NCBI GenBank assembly: GCA_025331435.1 | Contig: JAIWNI010000009.1 | Coordinates: 186,001-250,000 of the forward strand | DNA: 64,000 nt | Source: Choanephora cucurbitarum | Taxonomy: Eukaryota; Mucoromycota; Mucoromycetes; Mucorales; Choanephoraceae | Direction: 5' to 3' | Part shown: positions 1 to 11,803 of the stretch, piece after piece | Layout of the letters: the number at the start of each line of letters is the position of its first letter | How positions within the stretch are numbered: position 1 is the stretch's first letter | Notes under the pieces: model-generated | What the model was told of the DNA's origin: nothing | Databases searched by the model: none | The model's input: only the letters and a program-made list of their open reading frames with translations | Translations under genes and position numbers: made by a program

Positions 1-108
1 CAAAGAGCGTCATTAAAGCCTGATGATCTAATGGCAGAAAGAGTCAAGCGAGCCAAAGAGAGAGAAAAGGAAGGACAAAAAGCCACACAGTTCTTTGATG
101 TTGAATAA
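1..108 (+). CDS. C-terminal end of an unidentified protein (partial)
   Basis: An open frame enters from the left edge and stops with TAA at 106-108. It encodes the last 35 residues of a protein. The segment is very polar and lysine/glutamate-rich (MAERVKRAKEREKEGQKATQ), probably helical, and ends in FFDVE. I do not recognise the family from so short a tail. The frame is open from base 1, and the TAA is followed within 30 bp by the convergent stop codon of the S18 gene, which fits a genuine 3' end. It could be a nuclear or RNA-processing protein given the composition, but that is a guess. The rest of the gene lies outside the window. Confidence 0.55.
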   Translation, partial: QRASLKPDDLMAERVKRAKEREKEGQKATQFFDVE

Positions 109-137
109 AAAAATCCCTTTATATATATGTGTGTGTA

Positions 138-773
138 TTAAACTCTAAAATCGCAATGGTTATTGGTACTGGACATTAAGCCCATAGCTCTTGCACGCTT
201 AATGGCCTTTGCTAATTTACGTTGATTCTTTGCACTAAGACCAGTTTGTTCGCGAGGTAAGATTTTACCCATATCAGATACAAAGTGTGTCAACAATCTA
301 AAGTTCTTATATTCGTTCAAAGGATCAAGACCTAATACTTCGAATGCGTCTTCTGTAGGTGTTGGTCTACCACGCTTTTGACGTAAGGATTCTCTGTAGC
401 GTGCATCGTTGAGATCTTCAGGGTGATAAATGTCACCTTCATGGTGCACCTTTTGGTTACGTTGAACAGCTTCAGAAATAGGCTTGGCCTTTTGTTCTAT
501 AATTCCATATAAGTATGTAGTAATACAGCTATACTTTCAAACTTCTTACTGTTGACAGAATCTGCTAATAGATCAAGAGTAGCTTGTTGCAAGGCTATGT
601 ATACATGTCAAAAATAGAATGAGTCGACGGTATGGTTAAAGTTAAAAAATAGTATAATTACGGGTTTCAGCATTGGTTAATTGTTGAGTTGCTTCAAAAG
701 AAACCTTGTTGGAAGGTGCAGGGGCTCGAATGACCCGAGAAACAGATGAGAATGCACGGATTTGTGAAAACAT
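138..773 (-). CDS. Mitochondrial small-subunit ribosomal protein bS18m
   Basis: Component of the mitochondrial 30S-like subunit. Three exons on the minus strand: 662-773, 551-594 (about) and 138-496, with GT..AG introns between. Exon 1 starts [20 protein letters not shown], a basic, serine-rich sequence without acidic residues that fits a mitochondrial targeting peptide. The last exon holds the S18 core, with the hallmark run [20 protein letters not shown] followed by [10 protein letters not shown], which in bS18 proteins contacts 16S-type rRNA. The protein is about 170 residues, longer than bacterial S18 (about 75) because of N-terminal extension, as usual for mitochondrial versions. The start was chosen because it gives the targeting peptide and splices in frame. 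Its stop lies only 29 bp from the convergent stop of the gene to the left, and a divergent gene (ceramide glucosyltransferase) lies beyond its promoter. Confidence 0.9.
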
Positions 774-1414
774 GAGAGCAGTGTTATATAAAAAATTAGG
801 TCAACAAGGGGTCTCTCTTTTACAGTGAAAAAAAAAAGGAAGGAAAAGGCAGCTTAAGTCTGAATTCAAATACAGCTTAGAGTGACTGCGGGTATTTGTA
901 GTTTGACATGTTCATACCTATAGCTGTGTATAAGAAAGTAAAAAAGGTGTCTATGCTATTAGCGGAATATACAAGGAGTTCGTCCGAATGCTTTATTGGG
1001 AAAGGCAACAAAAGTTTATTTACTGAAGCTAACAATCCTTTGTCTGCCTTCTTCCAAGAAAGAAAGAAAGAGCATTGTACCGAGATATATCTACTTTAGT
1101 GTGTATATGTGTGCATATATACACTGATTATCTATCTTATGATTTAATAAGATCTTATCTTGTGTTTTATGATTGCAACTATCTCTTTAAAGCAATCCCT
1201 TCTATTACCTAAAAAGGGAAATTGTCTATTGTTCATCATTCACCGCCTGCTTTAAGCCAGGTCGGGAACAATCAGAAAAAAAAACAAGGGGAAGTTAGAT
1301 AGAGGTTTTGTCTATTCCGGAAAAATGAAATCCGGCTTTGTCATAATGCACCCAGCCTCTCTTTTCTTTTTCTTCTTTTTTCTTTTTTCTTTCTTGACAA
1401 ACAACCCTGAAGCG
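774..1414. other. Divergent intergenic region, S18 / ceramide glucosyltransferase
   Basis: 640 bp between two start codons pointing away from each other, so it should hold both promoters. A pyrimidine-rich run (about 1355-1395) lies just upstream of the glucosyltransferase start. A 63-codon frame at 908-1099 has no family resemblance and no flanking splice signals, and I take it as chance. No RNA gene seen. Confidence 0.6.
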
Positions 1415-2764
1415 ATGATCAGCTTGGTGTTCATCAGCTACCTTTTTACAGCGTGGTATTGTTTTATGTTTGTCTTGAGTCTATTTGGACAATATATTGC
1501 GTAAAGACACAATGATTTCTGCATTACTGCACTTGTTCTCTCCTGAACTAAAATGAAAAGAGATTATTATTGATAGACAATCGAGGTACAATACCAAGCC
1601 AAAGCCGAAATCGTCTCAACTACCAGCTACAGAAGCAGAAGGCGTGTCTATCATTCGGCCTTTGAAGGGTGTCGATTTAGAATTAGAAGTCAACCTGAGG
1701 TCCTCTTTCGAACAGAATTATCCTAAATTTGAAGTAATTTTTTCAGTCGCATCAGCTCAAGATCCTGCCATTCTTATTGTCAAGAAGCTACAACAAGCCT
1801 ATCCCCATGTCGATAGTCGCCTGATTATAGGTAAAAGCTGAAGGAAACTACGCATACATGACAGATCATTGAATATCTCCTCTTTATTAAAAAAAAAGGT
1901 GATCATCAAGTAGGCATCAATCCAAAGATCAACAATATGATTGAATCTTATAAGACAGCTAAATACAATATTCTCTGGATTTTGGACTCAAATGTTCATG
2001 TAGACAGAGATACGCTTGGAAGATCAGTCGATCAGCTTCAATTGCCTGGTATTGGCCTTGTCCATCATTTACCGGTCGCAGTCCATCCAGAGAGTGTGTC
2101 AGCTGAAATCGAACAAACATTCCTAGATACCAACCATGCTAAAATGTACTTAGCCATCAATGGGGTTGGTATTGCCTCTTGTGTCATGGGCAAGTCCAAT
2201 CTTTACCGTCGTTCTGACCTGGATCGAGTAGGCGGTCTTGAGAAATTTGGTAAATACATGGCTGAAGATAACATCATTGGTGAAGCATTATGGCATCAGG
2301 GACTTCGACATCGTATGAGTGCTGATACTGCTTGTCAAGCATTGGGATCCATTTCATTAAAAGGTTATTGTGGACGTCGTGCTCGATGGGTTCGTCTTCG
2401 AAAGTACATTGTGACAGCAGCCACTTTGGTTGAGCCCTTTACTGAATCACTTGTCTGTGGCCTCATGGGCAGTTTTGGGTTCTATCGTCTATTGGGTGTG
2501 TCTCCCCTAACTTTCCTTTCAGTCCATTGGGCATGGTGGTTTATGAATGACTACTGTCTCTATCAAACCCTAGTACGTTCTTCTTCTTTGCATGCCAATA
2601 AGCAATTGTCTCTTTTGCATTTTGTGCGTGCCTGGGTCTCTCGGGAGCTACTTGCCTTGCCACTTTATCTATATGCTATGGCTGGTACCAAAATTTCCTG
2701 GAGAGATCAGGAGTATCGTTGTATTTCAGATGGTACTGCTATTGCTATTAACACAATAAAATAA
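1415..2764 (+). CDS. UGCG: Ceramide glucosyltransferase (glucosylceramide synthase)
   Basis: Transfers glucose from UDP-glucose to ceramide to make glucosylceramide, in Golgi/ER membranes; GT21 family. Three exons (1415-1500, 1577-1830, 1899-2764) give about 401 residues, close to the 394 of the human enzyme. The N-terminus is a hydrophobic membrane anchor (MISLVFISYLFTAWYCFMFV). The family's D,D,D,(Q/R)xxRW signature is visible: first Asp in RPLKGVD (about residue 62), second in WILDSNVHVD, third in MAEDNIIGE, then GRRARWVRLRKY. The C-terminal third has hydrophobic segments for membrane association. The second intron was placed so that the conserved GINPKINN stretch follows in frame; reading through hits a stop. 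Glucosylceramide synthase is absent from S. cerevisiae but common in filamentous fungi. No defect seen. Confidence 0.93.
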
Positions 2765-4816
2765 ATGCAAACAATCCGTTCAAGTTCGGCTTTCTTTTTT
2801 TTTTTTCTTTATTGCAGTACGGTTGGTAAACATGATCACTTTAGGTTAGTAAATTTGTAAATAGGTTATGTTGGCAGACTGTAATCGAGAATTGGATCAA
2901 GAGAATCTAAAATGAGGCTGGAACTTGTCAAGATCACACCTATTACAAGACCATTTGAGAATTACAATACTTTGGAGGTGATAGCAAACGATCGTTCTCT
3001 GTCAAGCCCAACAGTTGTTTCAGGAACATGCGTTCGAAGAATGGGGGATAACTACATTAGATAGTTAGTGTCAGTTTGACAATCCAATGAGAATCAGCGT
3101 TTATCTGAAGCTTCGTCATAAAGATTTCGATAGCAATTAAACAAAGTTTTGAATAGTAGCAGTACGAAGGATGTGTTGTTACCAAAACAAACAATGACCA
3201 CTCTAGATTGGTTTATTAAAGTTATTGGGCTCAATTCAATCTTTCAAATGTCAAGAAAGCATTCAAGCTAACAATCTCAGCTATGGCATATTGTTTCCTT
3301 ATAGTCAGAAGAGATATGATAAGAGCTGATTCAAGTTGAATTGATTGTCTCAAGAGGAAGCTTCTGAAGTCAGGGGAAAGAAATAGATCCGTAAAAAACA
3401 CATGCTAGTAAGATGAGAAGAGTAACTGCTTCTTCTCTATTTCGTATTTTGTTCAAGAGTCAGAGTGTAATATTGCATTGACTTTTTAAAAGCAAAGACA
3501 TATCTTACTATGAGATATCGAAAGAAGAAGACGTAAGGCATCTATGTATATGTTTAATGCTGTACAGCCTGTTGGTTAGGTACTTTGAGGGTGAGCTCGA
3601 ACTGTTTGGAGGTGAAGCAAGCAACATCATTGATACGACATCGCTCATCATTTTTTTATGCACAGGAACTACCCAAAACATAGTGAGGGTACATTTCAAG
3701 AGGTTTTCATAAAAAGTAAGGCTTAACAAGACATTTCCTTTTTTTTTTGAGAAAAGCATTATATCGTATACTTATGTAAGGCGAGTCTATCAATCGAATG
3801 GCCTTGTCTAACATAAATTCTCAAAAGACGATTGCCCACCTTGATTTTTCAAGTCATTACTTCTTCTGTTTAGCTCCTTTCAGGATTTTCTCCATATAGC
3901 TCGATGTCTTTGGTGATACACTAGGTAATTCCTTCAGCTATCAGATGATCCGAGATCTTTTGGTAGCAAGCAGATACAGTTTGTTCTTATGGTTCTGTCT
4001 CTCCCCTGAAGCGATAATAAGACCTTTTTGGATTTTGATTTAGCAGGCAAATCAAAATTCATTTGTTAGTCACAGGTTGATTGCTAGACTGTTTCATCTA
4101 TCTCTTACTGGCAGACATTATGATTTAGATTGAATCGAACGTAAACGGATGAAATGCCTTATGTGTAGTGTGTAGTTTTCAAAAGAGGGAGAGGGAGGGA
4201 TTTTACAAGTGAAAGGCTATTTCGACAAGAAGATAAGTTTTCGAGAAATAAAAGAAGTACTTATCATTGTGATTGAGGAAGAGAACTAGAGTTGTCATCC
4301 ATGTCATTCACCTTTTTAATGGGTTTTCCATTTTGCTTAGAACATACAAAAGCTTATCACAGCCAGTGCTTGATTTCTCAATATACTTGACATTATTGGC
4401 ACAAAAAGCTCTAGTAACAGAAATATGGGAAATTAACTATTCAAATACTCTGTCGTCTATCTTGATATGTGTCAACTAAGATAGTATCTCTGTGAAGTGT
4501 GACGAGGCGACAAAGTCAAAAGACACTCTATCTTCGCTTACAATTGATTTACAGGATTCTCCTTTTGTGATCTTTGGCTAGTTAATTCCCACTTTTTCAT
4601 CTAGAAAAAATCAATCAGTTTGAAACTAAAGATCAAAGTGTCTTTCTTCCTGCATGAAGAGAAGAGGAAAATAGCCAATTGCAATCAAGGAACAGTTCGG
4701 ACTTGAAGCAACTTTAGTTCTGTGACTGTCTCTATTCGTTGGCCATTTGGATATATTCCAAATGTCTACTGTACTATTATGCTTTTCAGTCGTATCTCTT
4801 CTTTAGAATATCCAAT
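2765..4816. other. Gene-poor AT-rich region
   Basis: About 2 kb with no gene I can support. Short frames occur (for example 50 codons from the ATG near 2911, and 83 codons on the minus strand at 3508-3759), but none shows a domain or a spliced continuation. The scattered short frames could be decayed insertions; I cannot show it. One inverted repeat at 4030-4060 is listed separately. The last 150 bp should include the CSN3 promoter and leader. Confidence 0.5.
4030..4060. repeat. Short inverted repeat (12-bp arms, 7-bp loop)
   Basis: Arms 4030-4041 and 4049-4060 are inverted copies with one mismatch out of 12, separated by a 7-bp spacer AGCAGGC. The arm reads GGATTTTGATTT. It lies in a gene-poor region about 760 bp upstream of CSN3. 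It could form a small hairpin, but no function can be assigned. Confidence 0.5.
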
Positions 4817-6678
4817 ATGGCTCAGTCACCAGATATAGCTACACCTACTGCAGAAACCAACAATGTACTTATTGAACAACCCACCTCTATTGACGAAGCC
4901 ATTGCATTGGTTGTATCAGGTCCTTCCGATGCTCATGCGGGTATTCTAAAGACACTTTCAGCACAACAGTTGTTAGCCTATACCTCAGACGGCCTTGACC
5001 CACTCACCATATTGAATCCGGTGAATCATTCTCTGGCTTACCTTTATTTCATGTACGTTACAGTATAAAATGTGAAGCCGAAAGTAAAAGAAAAAAAAAA
5101 AGGAAACTAAGAGAGAGAGTTGTATAGAACAGCACGTTGTTTAGAAGCCAACAGTACTAACGGCATGCACCTGTTTGAACTACTAAACCATTTTATTCAA
5201 GTGTTTGATCCTGTTTCAATTCAAATTGCTACTGCGCGCTGTATATATATATACATAGATATATCGTTTATGTGCTATTTACTAATATCTTTCTAATTGT
5301 TTAGTTGCATTGGTGGGCAAAGCCCTTATTCATTTGGCTAAAGTATTGAACAAGGTAACGACGTAGGCCAACTGTTGATTGAATGTCTTGATGACTCACA
5401 TATTTATGCAACAACAAGCCATTACTTGCCTTACAAAGCTTTAAAGTGGCCATTGAGCGTAGTTCGACAGGCTCAGTCTTGACAGCTTTACATCCTCGCT
5501 TCTTACAAGTAAAGTTTCCTTCTCCTTCTTTCTTTTTCTCTGTGCTAACCAAAAAAGAAAAAAAAATAGGCTTGTATATCAGCAAAAGCATATCGTTTCC
5601 CACTTGATTTATTGAATCGAGATATTGATGCCATTGATACCACAGTAATGTATACGAATAATGTCACGTACATGGATAGTATAGAAAGGCTCATGTTCAA
5701 ATGGAATGATAGCGACATGAACTGGGTATACAGTGCTTTTTAGAATACTATTACTATGGGGCTATTGTGTATATCGCCAATAAGCAATATCGACGTGCTT
5801 TGGAATTCTTATTGATTGCTATTTCAGCACCCACAGTAAAAGCAGTCAGTATGATTCAGCTGTTAGCCTATCGCAAATTCATCTTGGTGTCCTTTATTGT
5901 GGAAGGAAGAATAGGCCCTTTACCCAAATATACATCTGCAGGCATCGAGAAAGTAGCCTCTTATTGGTCGCCCCATCATATCAGTCTGGTGAAAGCATTT
6001 CAAACCACTGATCTCGATCTATTTCAAGATATTGCCTCTAAGCACTCTGCTTATTTTGAAAGCGTAAGTTGTGCGTTTCTTAAGCTGGATATTACTTGTA
6101 ACTTATCTATGTATATATTAGTTTCAAGAATTAGGTCTACTTAAACAATGCTTCCAATCACTTCGCCGCAAGAAGATTAAGGAGATGACTAAGGTTTATA
6201 TTACTGTCAGTTTAGAGGATATGGCCAACAAGATGGGCCCTATGTGTGCTAAAGAATTAGAAATGATTCTACTTGATATGGTAAGAGATCTTCACTCAGT
6301 CTATGATGAGGCCAACCTGAATTGATTTCTTGTTTAGATCTGTCAAAATCAACTCTCTGCTTCTATCTCTGTGACAGATCAACAAGTCAAAATGGTTCAT
6401 TTCACAGATGAAGAGCAAGTAGCTCAACCCAATTTGGAACAACAAATTCTTACTATTGCCAAATTGAATGAGCGTATTGCTATAATGAACCGATTAGAAG
6501 GCTTAAATCGGGATTTCCAGGCTAAAGTAAAAGGGAAAAAAATTAGAGAATGCTTGTGTAACTGACTTTATTATTACTATAGTATTTGACTCTATCTTCT
6601 AATGGTGGTCAATTGGCCTCTACTTCTTATGAAGACGATTTTGATATTCCTTTAGATGAAGATGAAAACAAAACATAA
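4817..6678 (+). CDS. csn3: COP9 signalosome complex subunit 3
   Basis: Subunit of the COP9 signalosome, which removes NEDD8 from cullins and so resets cullin-RING ubiquitin ligases. The gene has about nine short exons. Recognisable blocks include LNPVNHSLAYLYF (exon 1), then YYYYGAIVYIANKQYRRALE, LLAYRKFILVSFIVEG, GPLPKYTS, and the PCI-domain part LGLLKQCFQSLRRKKI, MTKVYITVSLEDMA, ISVTDQQVKMVHF. These follow the animal CSN3 order closely. It ends with an acidic tail (EDDFDIPLDEDENKT). The start ATG at 4817 gives MAQSPDIATP; the frame is open further upstream but lacks an earlier ATG. The exact acceptor of exon 2 (around 5147-5158) is the least certain join. CSN3 is missing from many reduced fungal signalosomes, so its presence suggests a full complex. 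Its 3' end faces the USP gene 90 bp away. Confidence 0.88.
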
Positions 6679-6768
6679 AAAAAAGAGAAAAAAAAACAAA
6701 GAGCTCTATTTACAAATAATAATAATAGTGAAAGGGAGATTATGTTACATGTCAGTTCTTGTGAGGGT

Positions 6769-8116
6769 TTATCTTGAAGGCGTTTTGCTTAATTCATCTA
6801 CTGCTAATTGACCTGTTTCGACGCCTAAGGAATAACAATGAGAAACGCGAAATATCACATTACATATAGATATACTTACTCTGACTCAAAGAAGCTGCAC
6901 GCACAGTCTTAGTTTGTGTAGCCTTCTTTTTCTTTTGAGGTCGAATCACAGTCACCGGAACAGGTGATTTATGCACCAAAAATGTAGAAATTGATCCCAT
7001 AAGTAACCTTGAAGAAAGAGAAGATTGTGGTTAGTGCGACATATCAAAGATTGCATAATACTTTACCCTTTTACAGTGCCTCTACCACGGCTACCACAGA
7101 CAACCATAGTCAATGGCAATTCTTCAATCTATATATACACGATGAGATGAGATGGCGATGATAAGATGGCACAGATAACTTACTAATTTAGACAAGACAT
7201 CTTTTACCCTACCGCAAATAGCATAAGTGATCAATTGGACATCAAATAATAACATTTGATTTAAGATTTTTTTAGCTTCTTCTGTTACTGTATCAGATGC
7301 TTTTTTAAGCTAAAAAAAAAAGATATATAAATGATCCAATCAAAATCTATTCTTTAAACTTACTTCTTTAGATAAAGAAAGTCCAGCTTCTTTAACTGTG
7401 TCTGGATTATCTTCTCTGTTAACAGCAGTAGCCACATACAGCTTATCTCCATCCCGCATCATGGTACCCATTGTCCATTCGATAGCATGAAAACTTTCAT
7501 CACTAAAATCACATGCTACCAGATAAGCTCGGGATCTACGCGTAGGCTTAAGATCGGTTGGTAATACACCCTCTGGACCAGCTCCATAATGACTAGAGAC
7601 AATGATACGGTCGGATTTTTTTGTGGTGCTCTGTTGTTCAGCAAACACTAGCAGGTGGCGTCTGAGAGTGACACTTTGACTTCTAAGGGATTTGACTGAA
7701 TGCAATTGTTTTGGCATTTCTTCGTTTGCTAGCACAGGAATATATCGATTGGATTCAGTAATACGCATCAATTCATCGTCCATATCTGATTCATCCTCAT
7801 CTGAGTTATCTAACGTACTTTCCTGTTGAAAAACTATCAGTTTTTTTTCTCCTTTAGTCATAACACAGGATTAACTTACTGGTACATTAGGCTCTATGAT
7901 AGTCTGTGGTGGTACAAGTACTTCGTCATTGCCATGGTGAAAGGGAGAAATGATTTTATTGGGATCTTCTTTATGAACAATGACAGCTGGAGGCACTTCT
8001 TTATCTCTTGGATCTATCTGATTGATCTCTTTGAATTCGTGCAGGAGTTCAGGATGATCCAATAAGGGTTCTTCTGTTGTCAAAGGGTGTTCTTCATTCA
8101 TTGAACTATTGGACAT
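6769..8116 (-). CDS. Universal stress protein (USP) domain protein
   Basis: Protein with an acidic, low-complexity N-terminal half and a C-terminal UspA-type nucleotide-binding domain. The start chosen is MSNSSMNEEHPL (ATG at 8116). The USP fold begins at RSRAYLVACDFSDESFHAIE, continues through WTMGTMMRDGDKLYVATAVN, and ends with VVCGSRGRGTVKG and LLMGSIS. The last pair matches the ATP-binding signature G-2x-G-9x-G(S/T), so this copy probably binds ATP. Introns separate the N-terminal part, the domain core and two short terminal exons; the last exon encodes VETGQLAVDELSKTPSR. Related fungal proteins of this layout are mostly uncharacterised. The acidic stretch DNSDEDESDMDDE, rich in serine, may be phosphorylated. 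Substrate and role are unknown. Confidence 0.82.
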
Positions 8117-10735
8117 TGTGCTAAAATTGCCGGAGAGATTAAAGAAAGAAAGTGATTTAAGCAAAACCAGAAAAAAAAATTTAATTTTAATGCGGTGCTC
8201 TAATTTAACGCATTAGACAAGATAGATGTAACGTCAATGTGTTCTAGTCTCTAATGATTTAGTGCTAACTTGGACACAAAATAAGAAACACTTTTTCTAA
8301 TCCAAATATGTACAATTGGCTCTCTATGTGATGTCAGGAGAGTGTTTCAATCAATTCATTTTATCACAGCATCATGTTGAAGGTATCTCTTTAGAACTAT
8401 AGCTCATATTAGGCAGTTATAGCTCAAGATCAGAATCTGTATTGCTCTTGCTACAAAGAATAACTGGGACATACTTAAACAGGCAGTTAATAAGAGTAGA
8501 TACAGTTACAAACAAATTTTTACAAAGAAAACCACCATGCTCAGTAAAGTGCTTGAGCAGCTCTTGGTATCCGCTATCACTGTGACTTCTGGTTTAATGC
8601 AAACTTGAAATAATCAAGTTTAGGGTCCTTTTTTGATGTGTTGTTTATAAGCCATAAGAGTAGGTGTCTTGGGCATGCGAGAATATAACTGAATGGAAAC
8701 AAAATGAAATGATTAGTCTCAAAGCCGCAAAATTGCTGAATGTACCTAGACGCACTGCTAACTAATGTTTCAAAAGAGGTAAAGACATGGCTTAAAAAAG
8801 AAAAGAGGCTCCACAGTCTGGGCTTGTTTGAGAAGAAGAAGAAAGCTGGATGGCCAAAGATACTTGATGACGAACATGACCTTTTTTTTTGCTTCAATGA
8901 CACAGAAAAGATCCTATAGCCACCATAAATCTACTTGTACTTTGACCATCAAGAGAGCTCATTCCGAGTTCTAAAGAAAGAGATTTTACCTAAAGACACT
9001 GAAGCACACTTTTTGAATGGGCAGCAAAGCTGATGAAAACATAAATTGACTTCCAAAGCAACTGTAATTTTTAGCCATGAGTCTGCTTTTCATATTGACT
9101 TGAGCCATAGTATGATTTGGTCTACTAAGCAAACGTGGGGTATCATTTTCTCAAAAAGAGTGTAAATTAGCAATCTAGAGAGCTCTCAGTCCGTTGAAGA
9201 TTGTATCTTCAGTAAAGACAATCCTAGTTTACCAAAGGGCAGACCAAAACGTAAATGAAAGCAAAGCAATCAAGCTGTTCACGCCAATGATGATGTCCCG
9301 AGTTTTTTGGGACATTCAATTGTCTATTGTTGCAAGCAAAAAAAAAAGGAGTTTAGATTTGATATGGATTTAAGCTTAAATCCGTATCAAATCTGGTAGT
9401 TTGGATTTTTGACATAACTCTGTCGATTCTTCGCTGCTAAGAAGATACTGATTGCAGCTTGAATTCTAAATGTAATCTATACTCTTCTATTCAGATTATA
9501 GGCCTGTCTCTTAATCTCATTTGTCCTCTGATTGAAATATGCAACATAATATTGGCTCAAAGAGATCCTTTGTGCTTCTTTTAGTTTTTATACTATGACA
9601 CTCTCATAGGCTTTTTCAGATTAGGTTATTAAACAAAAACGACCAGCATTTCTTTACAATTTGTTCTTAGTACAAAGTTATGTTCTTTATTTGGTATTTA
9701 TTGCTTTATGTTATTGGATACTATTCTTTACAATGCTGCGTATTTATTCCTCAGCTAAGATTTAAAACTAGAGTTTTTTTTAAGCAGATGGTTGGTTTGT
9801 TAATTATCCAAAGTTACTATAAATCATCTAGCTATTATACTGAATTCTCCAGGTTAACGAATAACCGAATGTCTGATGCGTCAAGCCCTCATGCTCTTCT
9901 CTTCTTTAATCGGCAGCATTAAAATAGAGTTTCATGGACTAGCATTTACCTTGACACTCATAGCTTGAATTGATGAATATCTATCATACAAAATACCATG
10001 GAAAAATTCAACAACATCTGAATGATTCAGGCTTTTTTCTTTATGAGAAACATTAGGCAAGGAAGATAGAGCAATCACTTAATATACATCAATAACTATC
10101 ATTGCATAAGATGAAAATACGTTATACTTTATGTTATCTCTTTCTCTTTTTCTTTGTTCTTATCGCAAAAGCCTATTAGCAGTTGAGATATCTTGGCTTG
10201 CTGTATTGCATATATGCTTTACGCTAAACAAATTGATAAGGCCTTATCGTAAGTGAGATAAGAAAAATGAAGTATGGCATGGCCATCCAGTTCATTTTCA
10301 CATTACAAATAACCTGCTTGATCTATTAACGGTCTTTGAGTTCCTTCACTCGATGCCATGTTCTCTAGAGACTGATATTTAGCTATTTGTTAACAACCTA
10401 TGCAATACTGAACCTAGTGTAGCATGAGTCAATCACTCTGTATGTCTGACAAGATTTTATATTTGACTCTGTTTGATCATCAGACAATATAAAACAGAAG
10501 AGAGATCTACTGTATAACAGAAGATGGTAGAAGGACACCATGCGTATGAAACAAGTGCCATACTCTTTCCCCCATTATACAATGAAAAGTGTTACCATGC
10601 AATGTTCCTGATTTAATTTAGGTCGTCTAGTCAAGTGATGGCTGGGAAATAGAACAAACAAAATATGTCACAGGTATTGGTCACCTTTGTTTTAGTCTGC
10701 TTAATTTTTTCTTTTTTTGTTTTTTTATAGTAAAG
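8117..10735. other. Gene-poor AT-rich region
   Basis: About 2.6 kb with no supported gene. It includes the promoter of the USP gene at its left end. Frames of 80-108 codons at 8577-8903 (-) and 9680-9922 (+) are rich in Phe/Ser/Tyr codons expected from AT-rich sequence and lack domain resemblance. A 40-bp palindrome at 9355-9394 is listed separately. Just before 10736 a T-rich run ends in ATAG, which may be a leader-intron acceptor for the next gene. Confidence 0.5.
9355..9394. repeat. 40-bp near-perfect palindrome
   Basis: The 40 bases are self-complementary around 9374/9375 with one mismatched pair (T at 9365 against G at 9384). The inner 18 bp, GGATTTAAGCTTAAATCC, are a perfect palindrome centred on a HindIII-type AAGCTT. 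As RNA the odd pair would be G.U, so a 19-20 bp stem with almost no loop is possible. There is no coding frame through it. It may be two abutting terminal inverted repeats of a decayed fold-back element, but I see no second copy in the window. Confidence 0.7.
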
Positions 10736-11609
10736 ATGAGTAATTTCACAAAACAAACTTCATTGAAAATAATACAACCACCTATTTCAGTACAAGGTAA
10801 AGGAGATTAAAACAGAATGAAACGAGGGATGTATTGACTTATAAGGCACAATGATTTACCTGTGCTTAGTCCAAATTTGCCTAGGTCAACCCTTATTCTC
10901 AAAAAAGAATGAGGATAGTCAAAAAACTTTATTGAGACGATTAAGTGAATTAGAACTGGTTTTGACTAAAATAGAGTATTGGCAGGCACATGTTGATTTA
11001 ACTTTGTATAATCCTATGCTTAAGGTTAGTAAAATGAAAAAGATAAAGCAGGATTGTTTAATTGTGCACTCTACAGAAATTGCATGAAACAGCCAGCCAA
11101 TTGGAAACAGAAATGGGTCAGTCTACAATAGACATGCAACTAAAGCGGCTTTATCCCAAGGCAATTAGCTATTTGCTGGATCTTAAGGAAACGGCTAGTG
11201 AAAACTCAGGACAGCCAATTTATCTCAACCAACTTTATGCTACTGCCTGTCGATTGTACCATCTTTTGGACCTTGATGAACATGATTATGTTGCTTATCA
11301 ATTAGCTTTGATCTATGTAAATTTGCCACTGCTAAATAATTAGGGGACAGTGTACTGAAGCATGCTTCTTTTGTTAGCAATGCATTCACCAACAAGGAGT
11401 CTTGTTTATTCACTATAAGCGTCGAATTGAAGAGCATTTTGATGAAATTAAAAAGAAGTCTGCATTAACAACAGATCAAGTCAATTGGTAAACAGGTTCT
11501 CTAGAAGAAAAGTCATGTCAAACTCATGTAATTCTTTAGGCTTCGTCTGCTTTTAACTGATATCATTACACAGGTTATTCATGCATCCAATATGCTTGTT
11601 TCTCCCTGA
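10736..11609 (+). CDS. Small orphan protein, unknown function
   Basis: A spliced gene of about five exons encoding roughly 205 residues that I do not recognise. Exon 1 begins MSNFTKQTSLKIIQPPIS. The next exon, LLRRLSELELVLTKIEYWQA, and the following KLHETASQLETEMGQ look helical. The long middle exon starts at 11079 and carries AISYLLDLKETA and LYATACRLYHLLDLDEHDY. Two short 3' exons continue QCIHQQGVLFIHYKRRIEEH and LRLLLTDIITQVIHASNMLV, then TGA at 11607. All joins keep one frame across GT..AG introns, and the in-frame stops lie inside the introns, which is good evidence for a real gene. No signal peptide or membrane segment. The composition suggests an all-helical protein. It is tandem with, and 194 bp upstream of, cysteine dioxygenase. 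Confidence 0.65.
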
Positions 11610-11803
11610 GAAAGCGGAAACATAAAAAAAAAAGAAATGTCATAAATAAATGGATAGGGCAAATACACCCACACACACATATTTTTTTTTATTGCCGTTC
11701 TTTAGGGGAAAGCGACCTTATTTAAACTCTGCTTCTTTTTCTGTAATTCTTTTCTCTCTTTTTTTTTTGAAACTATCTTCTTCTCTACCCTAACCAAAAC
11801 AAC

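Noticed and set aside
908..1099. 63-codon frame (+) in the S18/UGCG promoter region
   Set aside because: No homology pattern or splice context; the interval is needed for two divergent promoters.
3508..3759. 83-codon frame (-)
   Set aside because: No domain, no splice partner, and composition as expected from AT-rich noncoding DNA.
8577..8903. 108-codon frame (-)
   Set aside because: Phe/Ser-rich with no conserved motif; the length is within reach of chance over the long noncoding stretches here.
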